Positions 46,073-56,144 of a DNA stretch of 64,000 nt are shown here, piece by piece. This DNA is from Pseudopedobacter alpinus. Its GTDB lineage: Bacteria > Bacteroidota > Bacteroidia > Sphingobacteriales > Sphingobacteriaceae. The stretch lies in NCBI RefSeq assembly GCF_042684645.1, contig NZ_JBHULV010000045.1, forward strand, positions 39,740 to 103,739, written 5' to 3'. The notes beneath the pieces are model-generated. The model ran no database searches and was not told where the DNA came from. It saw only the letters and a list, made by a program, of their open reading frames with translations. The number at the start of each line of letters is the position of its first letter. Position 1 is the stretch's first letter. The position numbers and the translations under genes were made by a program.

Positions 46073-46107
46073 TTTATTTTTTTTATCGATAAGAACCAAT
46101 TATTAAC

Positions 46108-47856
46108 TTAGTTATAACCATCATTCTGAGGGTATTTTGGACCACTAGTCACCAAATCAATTTGTCTTTGTGGTATCGGTCTCAGGATATGAAAATCTTG
46201 GATATTTGGAGCTGCTTGTTCGTTATATGTTTTAACCCTTTGAATTAAACTTTTGGTACGGGCTAAATCCCACCATCTTAAATGTTCGCCATAAAACTCG
46301 CGAGTACGTTCATTTAAAATAAAATCTAAAGTGACATCTGCAGCAGTAATCTGATTTGCTAATGCGGCGGCGGCATTTTGCACAGCTGTTCTTGTTGTGC
46401 TAAAAGCAGCTCTTCTTCTTAAAACATTTATCATATCCGCAGCTCTGCTATTATTGTTTGATTTGTGATAAGCCTCTGCTGCTATTAAATAAACATCTGC
46501 AAATCTAAACATCACAAATGGGCGGGTTGAAGGGTCATTTACTCCAGGTCGGCTTGGGTCATCATATTTTTTCATTGATGGAAAAAAAACATTGGTGTAA
46601 GCATTAGCCCCATTAGCTCCAGTTGGCGTAAAAATCACACCCTTAAAAGCAGTTCTTCTCGCAGCAGTTACCTCAAAAGGTGGCATCCATATAGCAGTAT
46701 CAACTCCAACAGTTAATGTACCTCTAGGAGTAGTTATACCTGCAGTGTTAGCTCTCCATACGGTTTGAAAAGTTTTATCATAACGAGTATCATTAGTTCT
46801 ATTATTAAATGCTGTGTTGATTACATAATTGGTATTAGGACGCATTCTGATAAATGGGCGACCATTGGCAACGTCCCTTGTCATTACAGCAGCGCCTCCG
46901 CTTGCTGGGTAATTTGCATTTACGGTTGGATAGTTTGGACGCTGGAAGTAAGCAGTTCCGTTAATTCTACCGCCCGAAGCACCAGGTTGAAACTCGCCAA
47001 ATCTTGGGTCGTTATTATAATCAACTACAAATAGTGTTTCTTTACCATACTCATTGCCGGGTTTATGGGCATCTGCATAATCTTCCCATAAATCTACGCC
47101 GTAACTTGCTTTATTATCAATTAAAGTTTGAGCGGTTGAAGCAGCCATCTGAAAATCTGTTGGCTGCGCCACATCAGAAAAACCTCTAGTTGAATAAACC
47201 TTAGCTAACAAATACATAGCAGTGGCTCTAGTGGCTGCTTTACCTAAAAATGGCGCTGTAGGTACATTTTGCAACTCTGTAGAAGCCTCTGTTAAATCTT
47301 TGATAATAAAGTTGTAAATATCAGCCCTTGGAGAAGGTGCGGCCGCCGTTGTTGGGATAGTAATAAACGATGTGTTTAGTGGGATATTACCAAAAGTAAT
47401 TAACAAATTATAATATAAAAACGCTCGCATAAACTTAGCTTGCGCTAAAGCCTGTGTTTTTTCTAAATCTGTTGGGAAACTTGCAGCTGGACCAAATTGT
47501 AAAACACCATTTAAAGTGTTGATATCTTGGTATGAAAGCTGAAATGTTGGTGCATAATCGTTTGACAAACTAGCGAGGTTAGTATAGATCATTGTATTTG
47601 TTGATCCTCCAGCGCTAGCACCAGCTAACACTTCATCAGTACCTCCTTGTGTTTGAATAGAAAAACCTTCTGTTCCCCACAAAAATCGCATATCAGAATA
47701 AGCACCTGTAATACCTGCAACAATACCTGCAGGAGATGCTAAATAATCTTGACTAAGAGCTGTTCTTTGCTCTTCTACTAGTAATTTTTTACAGCTAGAA
47801 ACACTTAACGTTGCTAATGCTGTTGTAACAATGAATATTTTATTATATAATTTCAT
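46108..47856 (-). CDS. SusD/RagB-family glycan-binding lipoprotein
   Basis: 582 residues; lipobox SVSSC, Cys22. The SusD fold is shown by the N-terminal tetratricopeptide-like helices (AQAKFMRAFLYYNLLITFGN) and the C-terminal FILNERTREFYGEHLRWWDLARTKSL, the RagB/SusD signature. It binds xylooligosaccharide at the cell surface and closes over SusC. It lies 11 nt after susC, as expected for the pair. Confidence 0.97.
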   Translation of the reverse strand: MKLYNKIFIVTTALATLSVSSCKKLLVEEQRTALSQDYLASPAGIVAGITGAYSDMRFLWGTEGFSIQTQGGTDEVLAGASAGGSTNTMIYTNLASLSNDYAPTFQLSYQDINTLNGVLQFGPAASFPTDLEKTQALAQAKFMRAFLYYNLLITFGNIPLNTSFITIPTTAAAPSPRADIYNFIIKDLTEASTELQNVPTAPFLGKAATRATAMYLLAKVYSTRGFSDVAQPTDFQMAASTAQTLIDNKASYGVDLWEDYADAHKPGNEYGKETLFVVDYNNDPRFGEFQPGASGGRINGTAYFQRPNYPTVNANYPASGGAAVMTRDVANGRPFIRMRPNTNYVINTAFNNRTNDTRYDKTFQTVWRANTAGITTPRGTLTVGVDTAIWMPPFEVTAARRTAFKGVIFTPTGANGANAYTNVFFPSMKKYDDPSRPGVNDPSTRPFVMFRFADVYLIAAEAYHKSNNNSRAADMINVLRRRAAFSTTRTAVQNAAAALANQITAADVTLDFILNERTREFYGEHLRWWDLARTKSLIQRVKTYNEQAAPNIQDFHILRPIPQRQIDLVTSGPKYPQNDGYN

Positions 47857-47867
47857 ATTGATAAATA

Positions 47868-50800
47868 TTAAAATTTAACATTAACACCTAATTGCAAGGT
47901 ACGTGTAGGCGGATTATTTAAATTCACCGTAATCGCTCTTCCCGTAACGTTTTGCCCAGTGGCTGACCCGTTTGAGGATGCAACACCACCATAACCATTG
48001 CCTTCTGGATCTATTGCTAAACCACTTTTAACTAATGGAGACCATAATATAAACGGATTAACTGCCGTAGCATAAACTCTAACTGAACTTAAACCTGTTT
48101 TTGTTAATAAATTTGATGGTAAGTTGTAACCTAAATTGATACTTCTAATTTTAATAAAAGAGCCATCTCTGTAAGCTAAAGTTGATGCATAAATAAATCT
48201 ATCAGCACTTGCGTCTGGAGCAGGAAAATCATTTGTTGGATTTAAAGGAGTCCAATAATTAACTTTATATTGGTTAACTCTGGAATTATTAAAAAATGGA
48301 TATCCTTGGGCACTACCATCAGCAGTTAAATAAGGCAAAGCAACCGTTTGGCCTATCCTTGCAAAAGTTACTATAGATAAATCAAATGCTTTATAGCTAA
48401 ACCTATTGGTAAAACCAGCATCAAAATCTGGCTGAAAGTTTCCAATAATTTGTAAATCAGCAGCACTAATAGTTCCATCCTTATTTACATCCTCAACTTT
48501 TATTTGGCCTGGAACTTGGCTGTATATTGCGGCTTCTGCAGCTTCGTCTGTTTGCCAAATACCAATTTTTCTAAAATCGCGAATAATGTTAAAAGGTTGT
48601 CCAACTATCCATCCTCTACCAAAATCTTCTAATAAACCTTCTCTTAGAAAAGTAATTTCATTACTGAATTTAGAAATGTAAAAATCTGTTGACCAGTTGA
48701 TACCTTTTTGGCTAACAACATTTTTACTGCTCACGCTAAATTCAAATCCTTTTCCTTTGGTTCTACCAGAATTTACATTTGTTGTTCCGGCCCCTCCACT
48801 TAATGGTAAAGGCAGGCTTTGTAATATGTCTTTAGTTTCTTGTGTGTAAACTTCAATAGCGCCTGTTATTCTATTATTAAATAATCCAAAATCTAAACCT
48901 ACATTGTAGTTAGATGTTTCTTCCCAACCTAAAGAAGAATTTGCTAAACTTGTAACTAAGGCTCCTAATTGGCCAGTTGCACCAAAATTATATGGATAGC
49001 TTGTTCCGCTACTTAATAAACCTTGTGTAGAATACGGCGCAATAGATTGGTTAGCTGTAATACCCCACCCTCCTCTTAGCTTCAAACTAGAAACAACATT
49101 AACATTCTTCATAAATCCTTCGTCAGAAATATTCCACCCTAAACCCAAAGCCGGATAATTGTAGTATTGGAAGCCTGGAGACAATACGGAAGAACCATCT
49201 CTTCTTAAAGTAGCTGTAAATAGGTATTTTCCTTTAAAGCTATAATTTAAACGACCCATGTATGAAATCAAACCTCGCTCTGTGAAACCACCATTATCAG
49301 CATTTAAGGTTGCCCCTTGCGCCAAATTATAATTTTGGATATAATCTGCTGGTATTCCATTAGCTCTAAAACCACTGCTTTGGTTATGGTTTTTTTCCAT
49401 ACTAAATAAACCGGTGAAGGTTACATTGTGGTCTTCGGCAAATACCTTGTTATAAATTAACAAGTTTTCCCATAGGGCCGCCCAGTTTTCTGAATTATTA
49501 ACAGAAGCATTTGATTGAGAAGCCAATCTACTTGAGTTATAATAAGTGTTTGGAGCTGTATATGCACCACCTTGTACCTGACCGTAAGTTAAACCAATAT
49601 TGGTTCTATACTTTAAACCTTTTATAATCTCAAATTCACCATATAAACTATTAAATGTTGATAATCTTCTACTTGGATTAGTATTTACATCATCTCTAAT
49701 GGTTAAGGGGCTAACTTGTTCAACATCTAAAGTACCTTCTTGAGGTCTTAAATTTACCGAGCCATCTGCATTGTATGGTGAGAATAAAGGACTAATTCTT
49801 AACGATCCGCCAACGGGGAAACGACCTCCATCCTGACTAATTCCAACACTATTTAAAGAATTAAGACCAATTTTTAACCTTTTATTTACCTGATGGTCTA
49901 AAGTTGTACGAAGCGTTATACGGTTATAATCTTGACCGTAAACAATGCCTTCTTCTTTTCTATAACCTGCACCCATAGAAAATTTAGTAGCTTCATTTCC
50001 GCCAGAAATTCCTAATTGATGATCTGTTACAAAACCCTGTCTAAATATAATGTCTTGCCAATTGGTATTAACACCGGCAGCCAAATTTGTACTTTCAACA
50101 GGGCTTATTGCGTAAGGATTTGTATTAGGCGAAATAGAGTTTCCTCTTGCTGCGGCTAATTTAAATTCTGCAAATTCTTCTCCATTAAAAAAATCATACT
50201 CTGCAAATCTGTTGTTTAAGCCATAAAATGCATCGTAACTAATTACTGCTTTACCAGCTTTTCCACGTTTTGTGGTGATTAAAATAACACCACTTGCACC
50301 TCTAGATCCATAAATTGCTGTTGCAGAAGCATCCTTTAAAATATCTAAACTTTCAATATCATTAGGATTGATTTCGTTAATACCACCAGTAAATGGGATA
50401 CCATCTAATATGATAAGGGGTGAGTTCTGACGATCAGCATCACCTTGTCCTGCACCTAAAGATCTTTCTCCTCTAATACGAATTTGACCACTAGAACCCA
50501 GTTGTGTAGAATTGCTTTGAATATCTACCCCTGCAGCTCTACCTTTTAACTGATCTATAACGTTAGTTGTTGGCACTTCTCTAAGTGCATCTCCACTTAC
50601 CGATACAACAGAACCTGTAACATCGCTCTTTTTTTGTGTACCGTAACCAACAACAACTACCTGTTCTAATGCTTTGGCATCAGAAACCAAATTTACATTG
50701 ATGGTTGACTGTTCTCCAACCGTTCTTTCAAGTGTAGAATAACCCACAAAAGAAAAAACCAAAACTGCAACTTTACTTGGTGATATAATTGTATAGTTAC

Positions 50801-51020
50801 CGTTAACATCACTTTGTGTACCCGTAGTGGTGCCTTTAACTTTCACACTTACTCCTGGAAGTCCAAGACCAGTTTGGTCTATTATTTTCCCTTTAACCGT
50901 TACCTGGGCAACAGAAGTTAATGCAGATAATAGAAATACCGTTAACATTAAAATTAGACGGGTTTCCCGAAGGGTTATCCAATTTTTGTTAAAATAGAAT
51001 TGTAAAATTTCTTTTCTCAT
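47868..51020 (-). CDS. SusC/RagA-family TonB-dependent receptor
   Basis: 1050 residues from the ATG at 51020; the frame extends 20 residues further upstream but that part lacks signal-peptide character. After the signal peptide (about 28-44, ending TSVAQ) comes a carboxypeptidase-regulatory-like domain (KGKIIDQTGLGLPGVSVKVKG), a TonB-box-like EQVVVVGYGTQKKSDVTGSV (the conserved SusC segment), the plug and a 22-strand barrel. It imports oligosaccharides with SusD, powered by a TonB-ExbB-ExbD motor such as that encoded at 8.4-11.3 kb. A direct-repeat operator candidate lies 185-215 nt upstream. Confidence 0.97.
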   Translation of the reverse strand: MRKEILQFYFNKNWITLRETRLILMLTVFLLSALTSVAQVTVKGKIIDQTGLGLPGVSVKVKGTTTGTQSDVNGNYTIISPSKVAVLVFSFVGYSTLERTVGEQSTINVNLVSDAKALEQVVVVGYGTQKKSDVTGSVVSVSGDALREVPTTNVIDQLKGRAAGVDIQSNSTQLGSSGQIRIRGERSLGAGQGDADRQNSPLIILDGIPFTGGINEINPNDIESLDILKDASATAIYGSRGASGVILITTKRGKAGKAVISYDAFYGLNNRFAEYDFFNGEEFAEFKLAAARGNSISPNTNPYAISPVESTNLAAGVNTNWQDIIFRQGFVTDHQLGISGGNEATKFSMGAGYRKEEGIVYGQDYNRITLRTTLDHQVNKRLKIGLNSLNSVGISQDGGRFPVGGSLRISPLFSPYNADGSVNLRPQEGTLDVEQVSPLTIRDDVNTNPSRRLSTFNSLYGEFEIIKGLKYRTNIGLTYGQVQGGAYTAPNTYYNSSRLASQSNASVNNSENWAALWENLLIYNKVFAEDHNVTFTGLFSMEKNHNQSSGFRANGIPADYIQNYNLAQGATLNADNGGFTERGLISYMGRLNYSFKGKYLFTATLRRDGSSVLSPGFQYYNYPALGLGWNISDEGFMKNVNVVSSLKLRGGWGITANQSIAPYSTQGLLSSGTSYPYNFGATGQLGALVTSLANSSLGWEETSNYNVGLDFGLFNNRITGAIEVYTQETKDILQSLPLPLSGGAGTTNVNSGRTKGKGFEFSVSSKNVVSQKGINWSTDFYISKFSNEITFLREGLLEDFGRGWIVGQPFNIIRDFRKIGIWQTDEAAEAAIYSQVPGQIKVEDVNKDGTISAADLQIIGNFQPDFDAGFTNRFSYKAFDLSIVTFARIGQTVALPYLTADGSAQGYPFFNNSRVNQYKVNYWTPLNPTNDFPAPDASADRFIYASTLAYRDGSFIKIRSINLGYNLPSNLLTKTGLSSVRVYATAVNPFILWSPLVKSGLAIDPEGNGYGGVASSNGSATGQNVTGRAITVNLNNPPTRTLQLGVNVKF

Positions 51021-51346
51021 AAAATTTAGTTTATAATAATTTAGGTTAATTACAAGCATATAGCAATTTCCAAATTTCACCTACACCAGCAAATGGTTTA
51101 GTTTTTTTTAATAAGAATACTTTGATGACAAAGTAGGTTTGTATTTGGTTAAAGCTTAATGCTTAAATGTAAAACTATTTAAATTACCCGGGTAGCAATG
51201 TTACAAATGTTCAATTTAAGACACTAAATGTTCAAAGCCGCAATTTCCTAAAAAACACTGTTTAAATATGATCTGAGGCGTTTTTGTGTCACTAATATTA
51301 CAGAAACAACTTAGGAAGGCTATTTTTAGCGCTTTAATTAAGAGAA
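51021..51346 (-). promoter_or_regulatory. susC leader and promoter region
   Basis: A 326-nt AT-rich gene-free stretch before susC. Besides the operator repeat at 51205-51235 it contains a 7-bp perfect inverted repeat TACTTTG-ATGA-CAAAGTA (51118-51135); on the minus strand its CAAAGTA reads TACTTTG, one base short of a TAnnTTTG -7 box. No small gene seen. Confidence 0.5.
51205..51235 (-). promoter_or_regulatory. Direct-repeat operator candidate of the susC operon
   Basis: AAATGTTCAA occurs at 51205-51214 and again at 51226-51235, a start-to-start distance of 21 bp (two helical turns), so two copies would face the same side of the helix. It lies 185 nt upstream of the susC start. AraC-type HTCS proteins are known to act on direct repeats upstream of susC; this makes it the best candidate site for the HTCS at 31.8-35.9 kb, by inference. 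Confidence 0.6.
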
Positions 51347-53446
51347 TTAGTGTTTAGAATTAAGAATTTTACTTGTATTAAAATTTCCACCTTCTTGATA
51401 TATTAAACGCGGGTCAATCGATTGCAAAAACTCTATGTTATACACAGGTCTTTCAAGTTCAAAAGGAATGGGTCTTTTGCTAAATTGCTGAAAATACATT
51501 ACACAGGCATCACTATAAACCTTAGCATCAAATGCTTGGTGTTTCAATAGTTTTTGCATTTCTACAAAACTTGTACTATCAACGTAATTTTCTATTTTAT
51601 CCCAAGTTTTTTGAAAATCTCTGACTTGATTTACACCCTTATCATAACTGTAACAAAGCTCATCCCATAATTTACGTCCACTTTTGGTCTTATAATCCCA
51701 AGATAAGTGATGAAACCATAGTAAATAAATTTCTGGTGTTGTAGCTGCATTATTAAGTTGTGATGTTAAAGGCTCGTGGTATTGACTTACCGCATTACTA
51801 CCGGTTTTTGTTCTATTAAAACCAAGCCCTGTGCTATCTGCTTGATGGTAATAGGGTGGTGTCCAATCTGGTCTGGCATTTTTAGGTGCCCACCAAGGGC
51901 CAGGACCATAATGATGATGTGCTGCAAAAATATGATGCAAACCTAATGGCATAGAATAATTAACTACTGCTTCTCGGCTTTCTAACATCATTTTCTTAAC
52001 AGGCTCTAAAAACCCCACTGTCCAATTATCAGCATTTTCTTTTTCTGATTTAAAAGTGAGTTTTAACCATTCATCAGCAATTTGGCTGCTTTTTAACTTA
52101 TCATTCCAAGCTAATCTGCCGTAAGCATACCAGTTTGCTTGGGCAAAATTATATCCGCACCAGTTGCTATCTAAGCCAATATTTGCAACACCTGCAATAG
52201 CGGTATATTTTTGATTATAAATACTTCCGTTAGTCACTTTTGCTACAGTACTGCCTTCGCCATTTTGGTAGGTATCACTATTTAAAGTTTCTTCCCACAT
52301 TGGTGCTAAAAAAGCTAACTGATTAGAGTGACCCAAATATTCTTGCGTAATTTGAAATTCGGGCATTACCGAAGTTTTTTTCATAGCACCAAATAAAGCG
52401 CTAAAAGGTTCGCGAGGTTGAAAATCAATTGGGCCGTTTTTAACCTGTATAATCACATTATCACGGAATTTCCCGTCAAAAGGCATAAACTCAAGATAAG
52501 CCTGTAATGCTCGGTCTTTGTTAGAAGGACTGTAAACAAAAGCCCTCCACATCACAATTCCGCCATAAGGCTTTAAGATATCTGCCATCATGTTGGCACC
52601 ATCTGCATGGTTCCGCCCAAAATCCTGTGGGCCAGGTTCGCCTTCACTATTGGCTTTTACCAAAAAACCACCAAAATCTGGAACCAATTTGTATATCTCA
52701 TCTGCTTTCGCCTTCCACCATTTTATTACATCAGCGTTAAGCGGGTCCGAAGTTTTTAAACCACCTAATACAGCTGGCGATGCAAAATTTACAGATAAAT
52801 AGGTTTTAATTCCGAAAGGACGGAGAACATCTGCAATGCTTTTTACCCGTTGCAAAACAGCACTCGAAAGCATTTTAGGAGAAGCATTTACGTTATTTAT
52901 TGCACTTCCGTTAATCCCAATAGATGCATTTGCTATAGCATATTGTTTCCAGAGTTCAAGGTCATTAGCGGTAACAGCAAGGTCCTTTTCTCCTCTCCAA
53001 AAAATAGAATTCCCGGCATAACCCCGTTCTACAGAGCCGTCTAAATTATCCCAATGGTTTAAAATACGGTTTTGATAAGATGGATTTGAAAGTATTGAAT
53101 TTGTATTTTCGCCAGTTTGTTGGCGACGTAAAAGTTCATAAACCCCATACAAAATACCGGATGGTGTGTTGGCCTTTATTTGATTATTATCTAATTTAAA
53201 GCCGTCGTTATTAATGGCTTTATCTTTAACAATCCTTAATTTTAATCGAGCATTGTTTTCGCCTTGCCAGCCATTTTTTAAAGCTTCAATTGCATTGTTT
53301 ACAATAACAGATTTGTTGTTTGATGATATTACAACACTTTTTGCAGGCTGTTTTTTTAACCATAATTCATGTGCATCATTTCCATATCCTTTTATGGCTA
53401 AAAAGATTATCAATAGTATAACTGAGGTACTTCTTATAATCTTCAT
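51347..53446 (-). CDS. GH67 alpha-glucuronidase
   Basis: 699 residues with signal peptide (about 1-22). Family features: an N-terminal beta domain, the barrel sequences SIFWRGEKDLAVTANDLELWKQYA, KTYLSVNFASPA, GFLVKANSEGEPGPQDFGRNHADGANM (the E in NSEGEPG region is catalytic in the family) and the C-terminal helical domain with DYKTKSGRKLWDELCY. It releases (4-O-methyl)glucuronic acid from the non-reducing ends of xylooligosaccharides. It is probably periplasmic, acting after import, and lies 15 nt after the GH3 gene. Confidence 0.95.
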   Translation of the reverse strand: MKIIRSTSVILLIIFLAIKGYGNDAHELWLKKQPAKSVVISSNNKSVIVNNAIEALKNGWQGENNARLKLRIVKDKAINNDGFKLDNNQIKANTPSGILYGVYELLRRQQTGENTNSILSNPSYQNRILNHWDNLDGSVERGYAGNSIFWRGEKDLAVTANDLELWKQYAIANASIGINGSAINNVNASPKMLSSAVLQRVKSIADVLRPFGIKTYLSVNFASPAVLGGLKTSDPLNADVIKWWKAKADEIYKLVPDFGGFLVKANSEGEPGPQDFGRNHADGANMMADILKPYGGIVMWRAFVYSPSNKDRALQAYLEFMPFDGKFRDNVIIQVKNGPIDFQPREPFSALFGAMKKTSVMPEFQITQEYLGHSNQLAFLAPMWEETLNSDTYQNGEGSTVAKVTNGSIYNQKYTAIAGVANIGLDSNWCGYNFAQANWYAYGRLAWNDKLKSSQIADEWLKLTFKSEKENADNWTVGFLEPVKKMMLESREAVVNYSMPLGLHHIFAAHHHYGPGPWWAPKNARPDWTPPYYHQADSTGLGFNRTKTGSNAVSQYHEPLTSQLNNAATTPEIYLLWFHHLSWDYKTKSGRKLWDELCYSYDKGVNQVRDFQKTWDKIENYVDSTSFVEMQKLLKHQAFDAKVYSDACVMYFQQFSKRPIPFELERPVYNIEFLQSIDPRLIYQEGGNFNTSKILNSKH

Positions 53447-53461
53447 ATTTAATTTTTTTAT

Positions 53462-56095
53462 TTAATCAATAGAAATGGTTTTGGTTAATATGTTTCCGCT
53501 TAACACATTTTTTTCATCTGGTTGGCTTCCACCGATGCTGATTTCAATATTACCTGTAAGTGGTTTCATTGTGCCATCAGCATGTACATAGGATAAATCT
53601 TCTGGCGTTAATAAAAATTTTAGTTCTTTACTTTCACCAGCTTTAAGCTCAAATCTTTGGAAACCTTTAAGTGCTTTTAAGGCTGTTTTAATTGTTAAGT
53701 TTTCATTAACTAAATATAGTTGTGCAACTTCCTCACCGGCTAATTTACCGGTATTGGTTACCCTTACAGAAAGCGGAACGGCAGCACCTTTTTTAATACC
53801 ACTAGAAATGTTTAGTTTATCATACTTAAAAGATGTATAGCTTAAGCCATAACCAAAACCGTATAATGGCTTCCCACCAAAATAACGGTAGGTACGGTTA
53901 TCCATATTGTAATTATTAAAAGAATCTAAATCTGCATCGCTGGCGTAAAATGTAACTGGTAACCGCCCTGCTGGGTTGTAGTCTCCAAAAAGAACATCGG
54001 CAACAGCAGTACCCGCTGCTTGGCCACCGTACCAAGCATTTATAATTGCGGGAATATTTTCCGATTCCCAAGGCGTGGCAATTGCACTACCCGTCATCAT
54101 TACAAAAACAACTGGCTTGCCTGTGTTTTGTAAAGCTTTCATTATACGAGTTTGCACTTCTGGCAGCATAATAGAAGTACGATCGCCCCCTTCAAAACCA
54201 GGGAAATTCACTTTCATTTCTTCGCCCTCTAACTGCGGAGAAATACCGCCAGCAAATATAAATGCGTCTGCATCTTTATGCTTGTTGGCCAAATTTAACA
54301 TATTGGTAGCTTCAAAATTTCCGGTACTTAACCTTACATTTCCTTTTCCGCCCCCTTGCCAGTATTCTAAAACCAAATTATAAACCGCATCTTTTTGGGT
54401 TTTTAACTGATAGATACGAGCGCCCCACCTGTTTCTTTCCCAAGCATTTAATACTTCTTTTCCGTTCACTAAAAAACGATATCCGTCATCTCCTTCTACT
54501 TCAAAAGTGATAGTGCCTGTTGTTGAGGATTTAAAATTTGTGGTATAACGAGCAGAAAAATCATTAGCCGTCATTGTTCCTAACTTCTGTCCTTCTTGCC
54601 AAAAATGGTTTAAATCTTTATCATTAGTTACCATTTTTGGACTACCTTCTAATTTTGTATTGTCAAAATACTCGGCTTTAAAACCCGGTTTACCTTCAAA
54701 AGAATATTGTTTAGTTAAATCCTGATAAACCAACAAAGTATCATTGGTATAATTAACCGCTTTCTCGTAAATTATTTCGGTGTTTTTGCCTACTTTATCT
54801 TTTATGCCTTGTAAAATAGTAGTCAATTGAGATGGTGTTCCGTTGTAATTACCTAAAATAGAAATCGGATTATCTGCGTTTGGACCAAGTACTATAATTT
54901 TTTTAAGATTTTTCTTTAATGGTAAAGTCTGTTTCTCGTTTTTCAGTAATACGATAGACTGTTGAGCCATTTTTAAAGCTTGTGCTTTATGCGCTGCACT
55001 TTCAAGTACTGAAAAAGGTGTTTGTGCGTATTTTACAATTGATGGTGGATCAAACATTCCTAATTTAAAACGAATCATGTATAACCTTTTAACAGAAACA
55101 TCAATTTGCTTTTCAGTAATTTTCCCTTCCTTTACGGCTTGTACTAAAGAAAGAAAAGCTTCTGTTCCACAGTCAACATCAGTACCATGGTGTACAGCAT
55201 CAGCAGAAGCTGAAGCAGCATCTGGGTGAGTTTTATGATTTTTATAAAAATCATCAATTGCCCAACAATCAGAAGTTACGTAACCTGTAAAGTTCCATTG
55301 TTTACGCAAAATATCCGTCATTAAAATATCGCTTGCACAACAAGGTTGCGTTCTAAAAGCATTATAAGCGCACATTACACCTGCAACTTTAGAATCTACC
55401 ACCAACTTTTTAAAAGCAGGTAAATAGGTGTCCCACAAATCGTAAGCGCTTACATCTACATCAAAAACATGGCGCAAAGGCTCAGGACCGCTATGTACGG
55501 CATAATGTTTTGCACAGGCTGCGGCTAATAAATATTTAGAATCGTTGCCTTGTAAACCACGTACAAAAGCATCGCCCATGTTTGCGGTTAAGAACGGGTC
55601 TTCCCCATAAGTTTCTTGCCCACGTCCCCATCTTGGGTCCCTAAAAATATTGATGTTTGGTGTCCAGTAAGTTAAACCTAAATACCTTTCATTGGTTCTT
55701 CCGGTTTCAACGGCTTTATTATAAATTGCCCTACCTTCTAAAGCAGAAAATTGTGCCATTTTAAATAAAGAAGTGGTATCAAAAGTTGCTGCCATTGCAA
55801 TTGCTTGCGGATAAACTGTTACTTTAAACGGCGTTCTTGCTACTCCATGCAAAGTTTCATTCCACCAATCGTAAGCCGGAATCCCTAAACGTGTTATAGC
55901 CGGGGAAGAATTCATCATTTGTGAAACCTTTTCTTCAAGGGTTAAACGCCCCACCAAATCATCAACACGGCTTTCAAAAGATTTGGAGTAATCATTAAAA
56001 AGATAATTTTGATTTTGGGCTTTTGCAAATATTGATGATACCACAAGAAAAGCAGTTAAACTCAATATTTTTGCAAAATTTAAACTTTTAAGCAT
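53462..56095 (-). CDS. GH3 beta-xylosidase/beta-glucosidase with PA14 domain
   Basis: 877 residues with signal peptide (about 1-26). The GH3 N-terminal barrel has nucleophile D276 in TSDCWAIDD and WTPNINIFRDPRWGRGQET at about 144-162. The C-terminal sandwich is split by an inserted PA14 domain (about 460-600, KPGFKAEYFD through YWQGGGKGNVR), and an Fn3-like domain (about 780-870) ends the protein. In this context it probably removes xylose from xylooligosaccharides; glucosidase activity is not excluded. It is flanked by GH43 and GH67 in one operon. Confidence 0.94.
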   Translation of the reverse strand: MLKSLNFAKILSLTAFLVVSSIFAKAQNQNYLFNDYSKSFESRVDDLVGRLTLEEKVSQMMNSSPAITRLGIPAYDWWNETLHGVARTPFKVTVYPQAIAMAATFDTTSLFKMAQFSALEGRAIYNKAVETGRTNERYLGLTYWTPNINIFRDPRWGRGQETYGEDPFLTANMGDAFVRGLQGNDSKYLLAAACAKHYAVHSGPEPLRHVFDVDVSAYDLWDTYLPAFKKLVVDSKVAGVMCAYNAFRTQPCCASDILMTDILRKQWNFTGYVTSDCWAIDDFYKNHKTHPDAASASADAVHHGTDVDCGTEAFLSLVQAVKEGKITEKQIDVSVKRLYMIRFKLGMFDPPSIVKYAQTPFSVLESAAHKAQALKMAQQSIVLLKNEKQTLPLKKNLKKIIVLGPNADNPISILGNYNGTPSQLTTILQGIKDKVGKNTEIIYEKAVNYTNDTLLVYQDLTKQYSFEGKPGFKAEYFDNTKLEGSPKMVTNDKDLNHFWQEGQKLGTMTANDFSARYTTNFKSSTTGTITFEVEGDDGYRFLVNGKEVLNAWERNRWGARIYQLKTQKDAVYNLVLEYWQGGGKGNVRLSTGNFEATNMLNLANKHKDADAFIFAGGISPQLEGEEMKVNFPGFEGGDRTSIMLPEVQTRIMKALQNTGKPVVFVMMTGSAIATPWESENIPAIINAWYGGQAAGTAVADVLFGDYNPAGRLPVTFYASDADLDSFNNYNMDNRTYRYFGGKPLYGFGYGLSYTSFKYDKLNISSGIKKGAAVPLSVRVTNTGKLAGEEVAQLYLVNENLTIKTALKALKGFQRFELKAGESKELKFLLTPEDLSYVHADGTMKPLTGNIEISIGGSQPDEKNVLSGNILTKTISID

Positions 56096-56144
56096 AAGAA
56101 GAATTAGTTTTTAAATGAAGATAATTTTTGATGTTAAGCTCATA

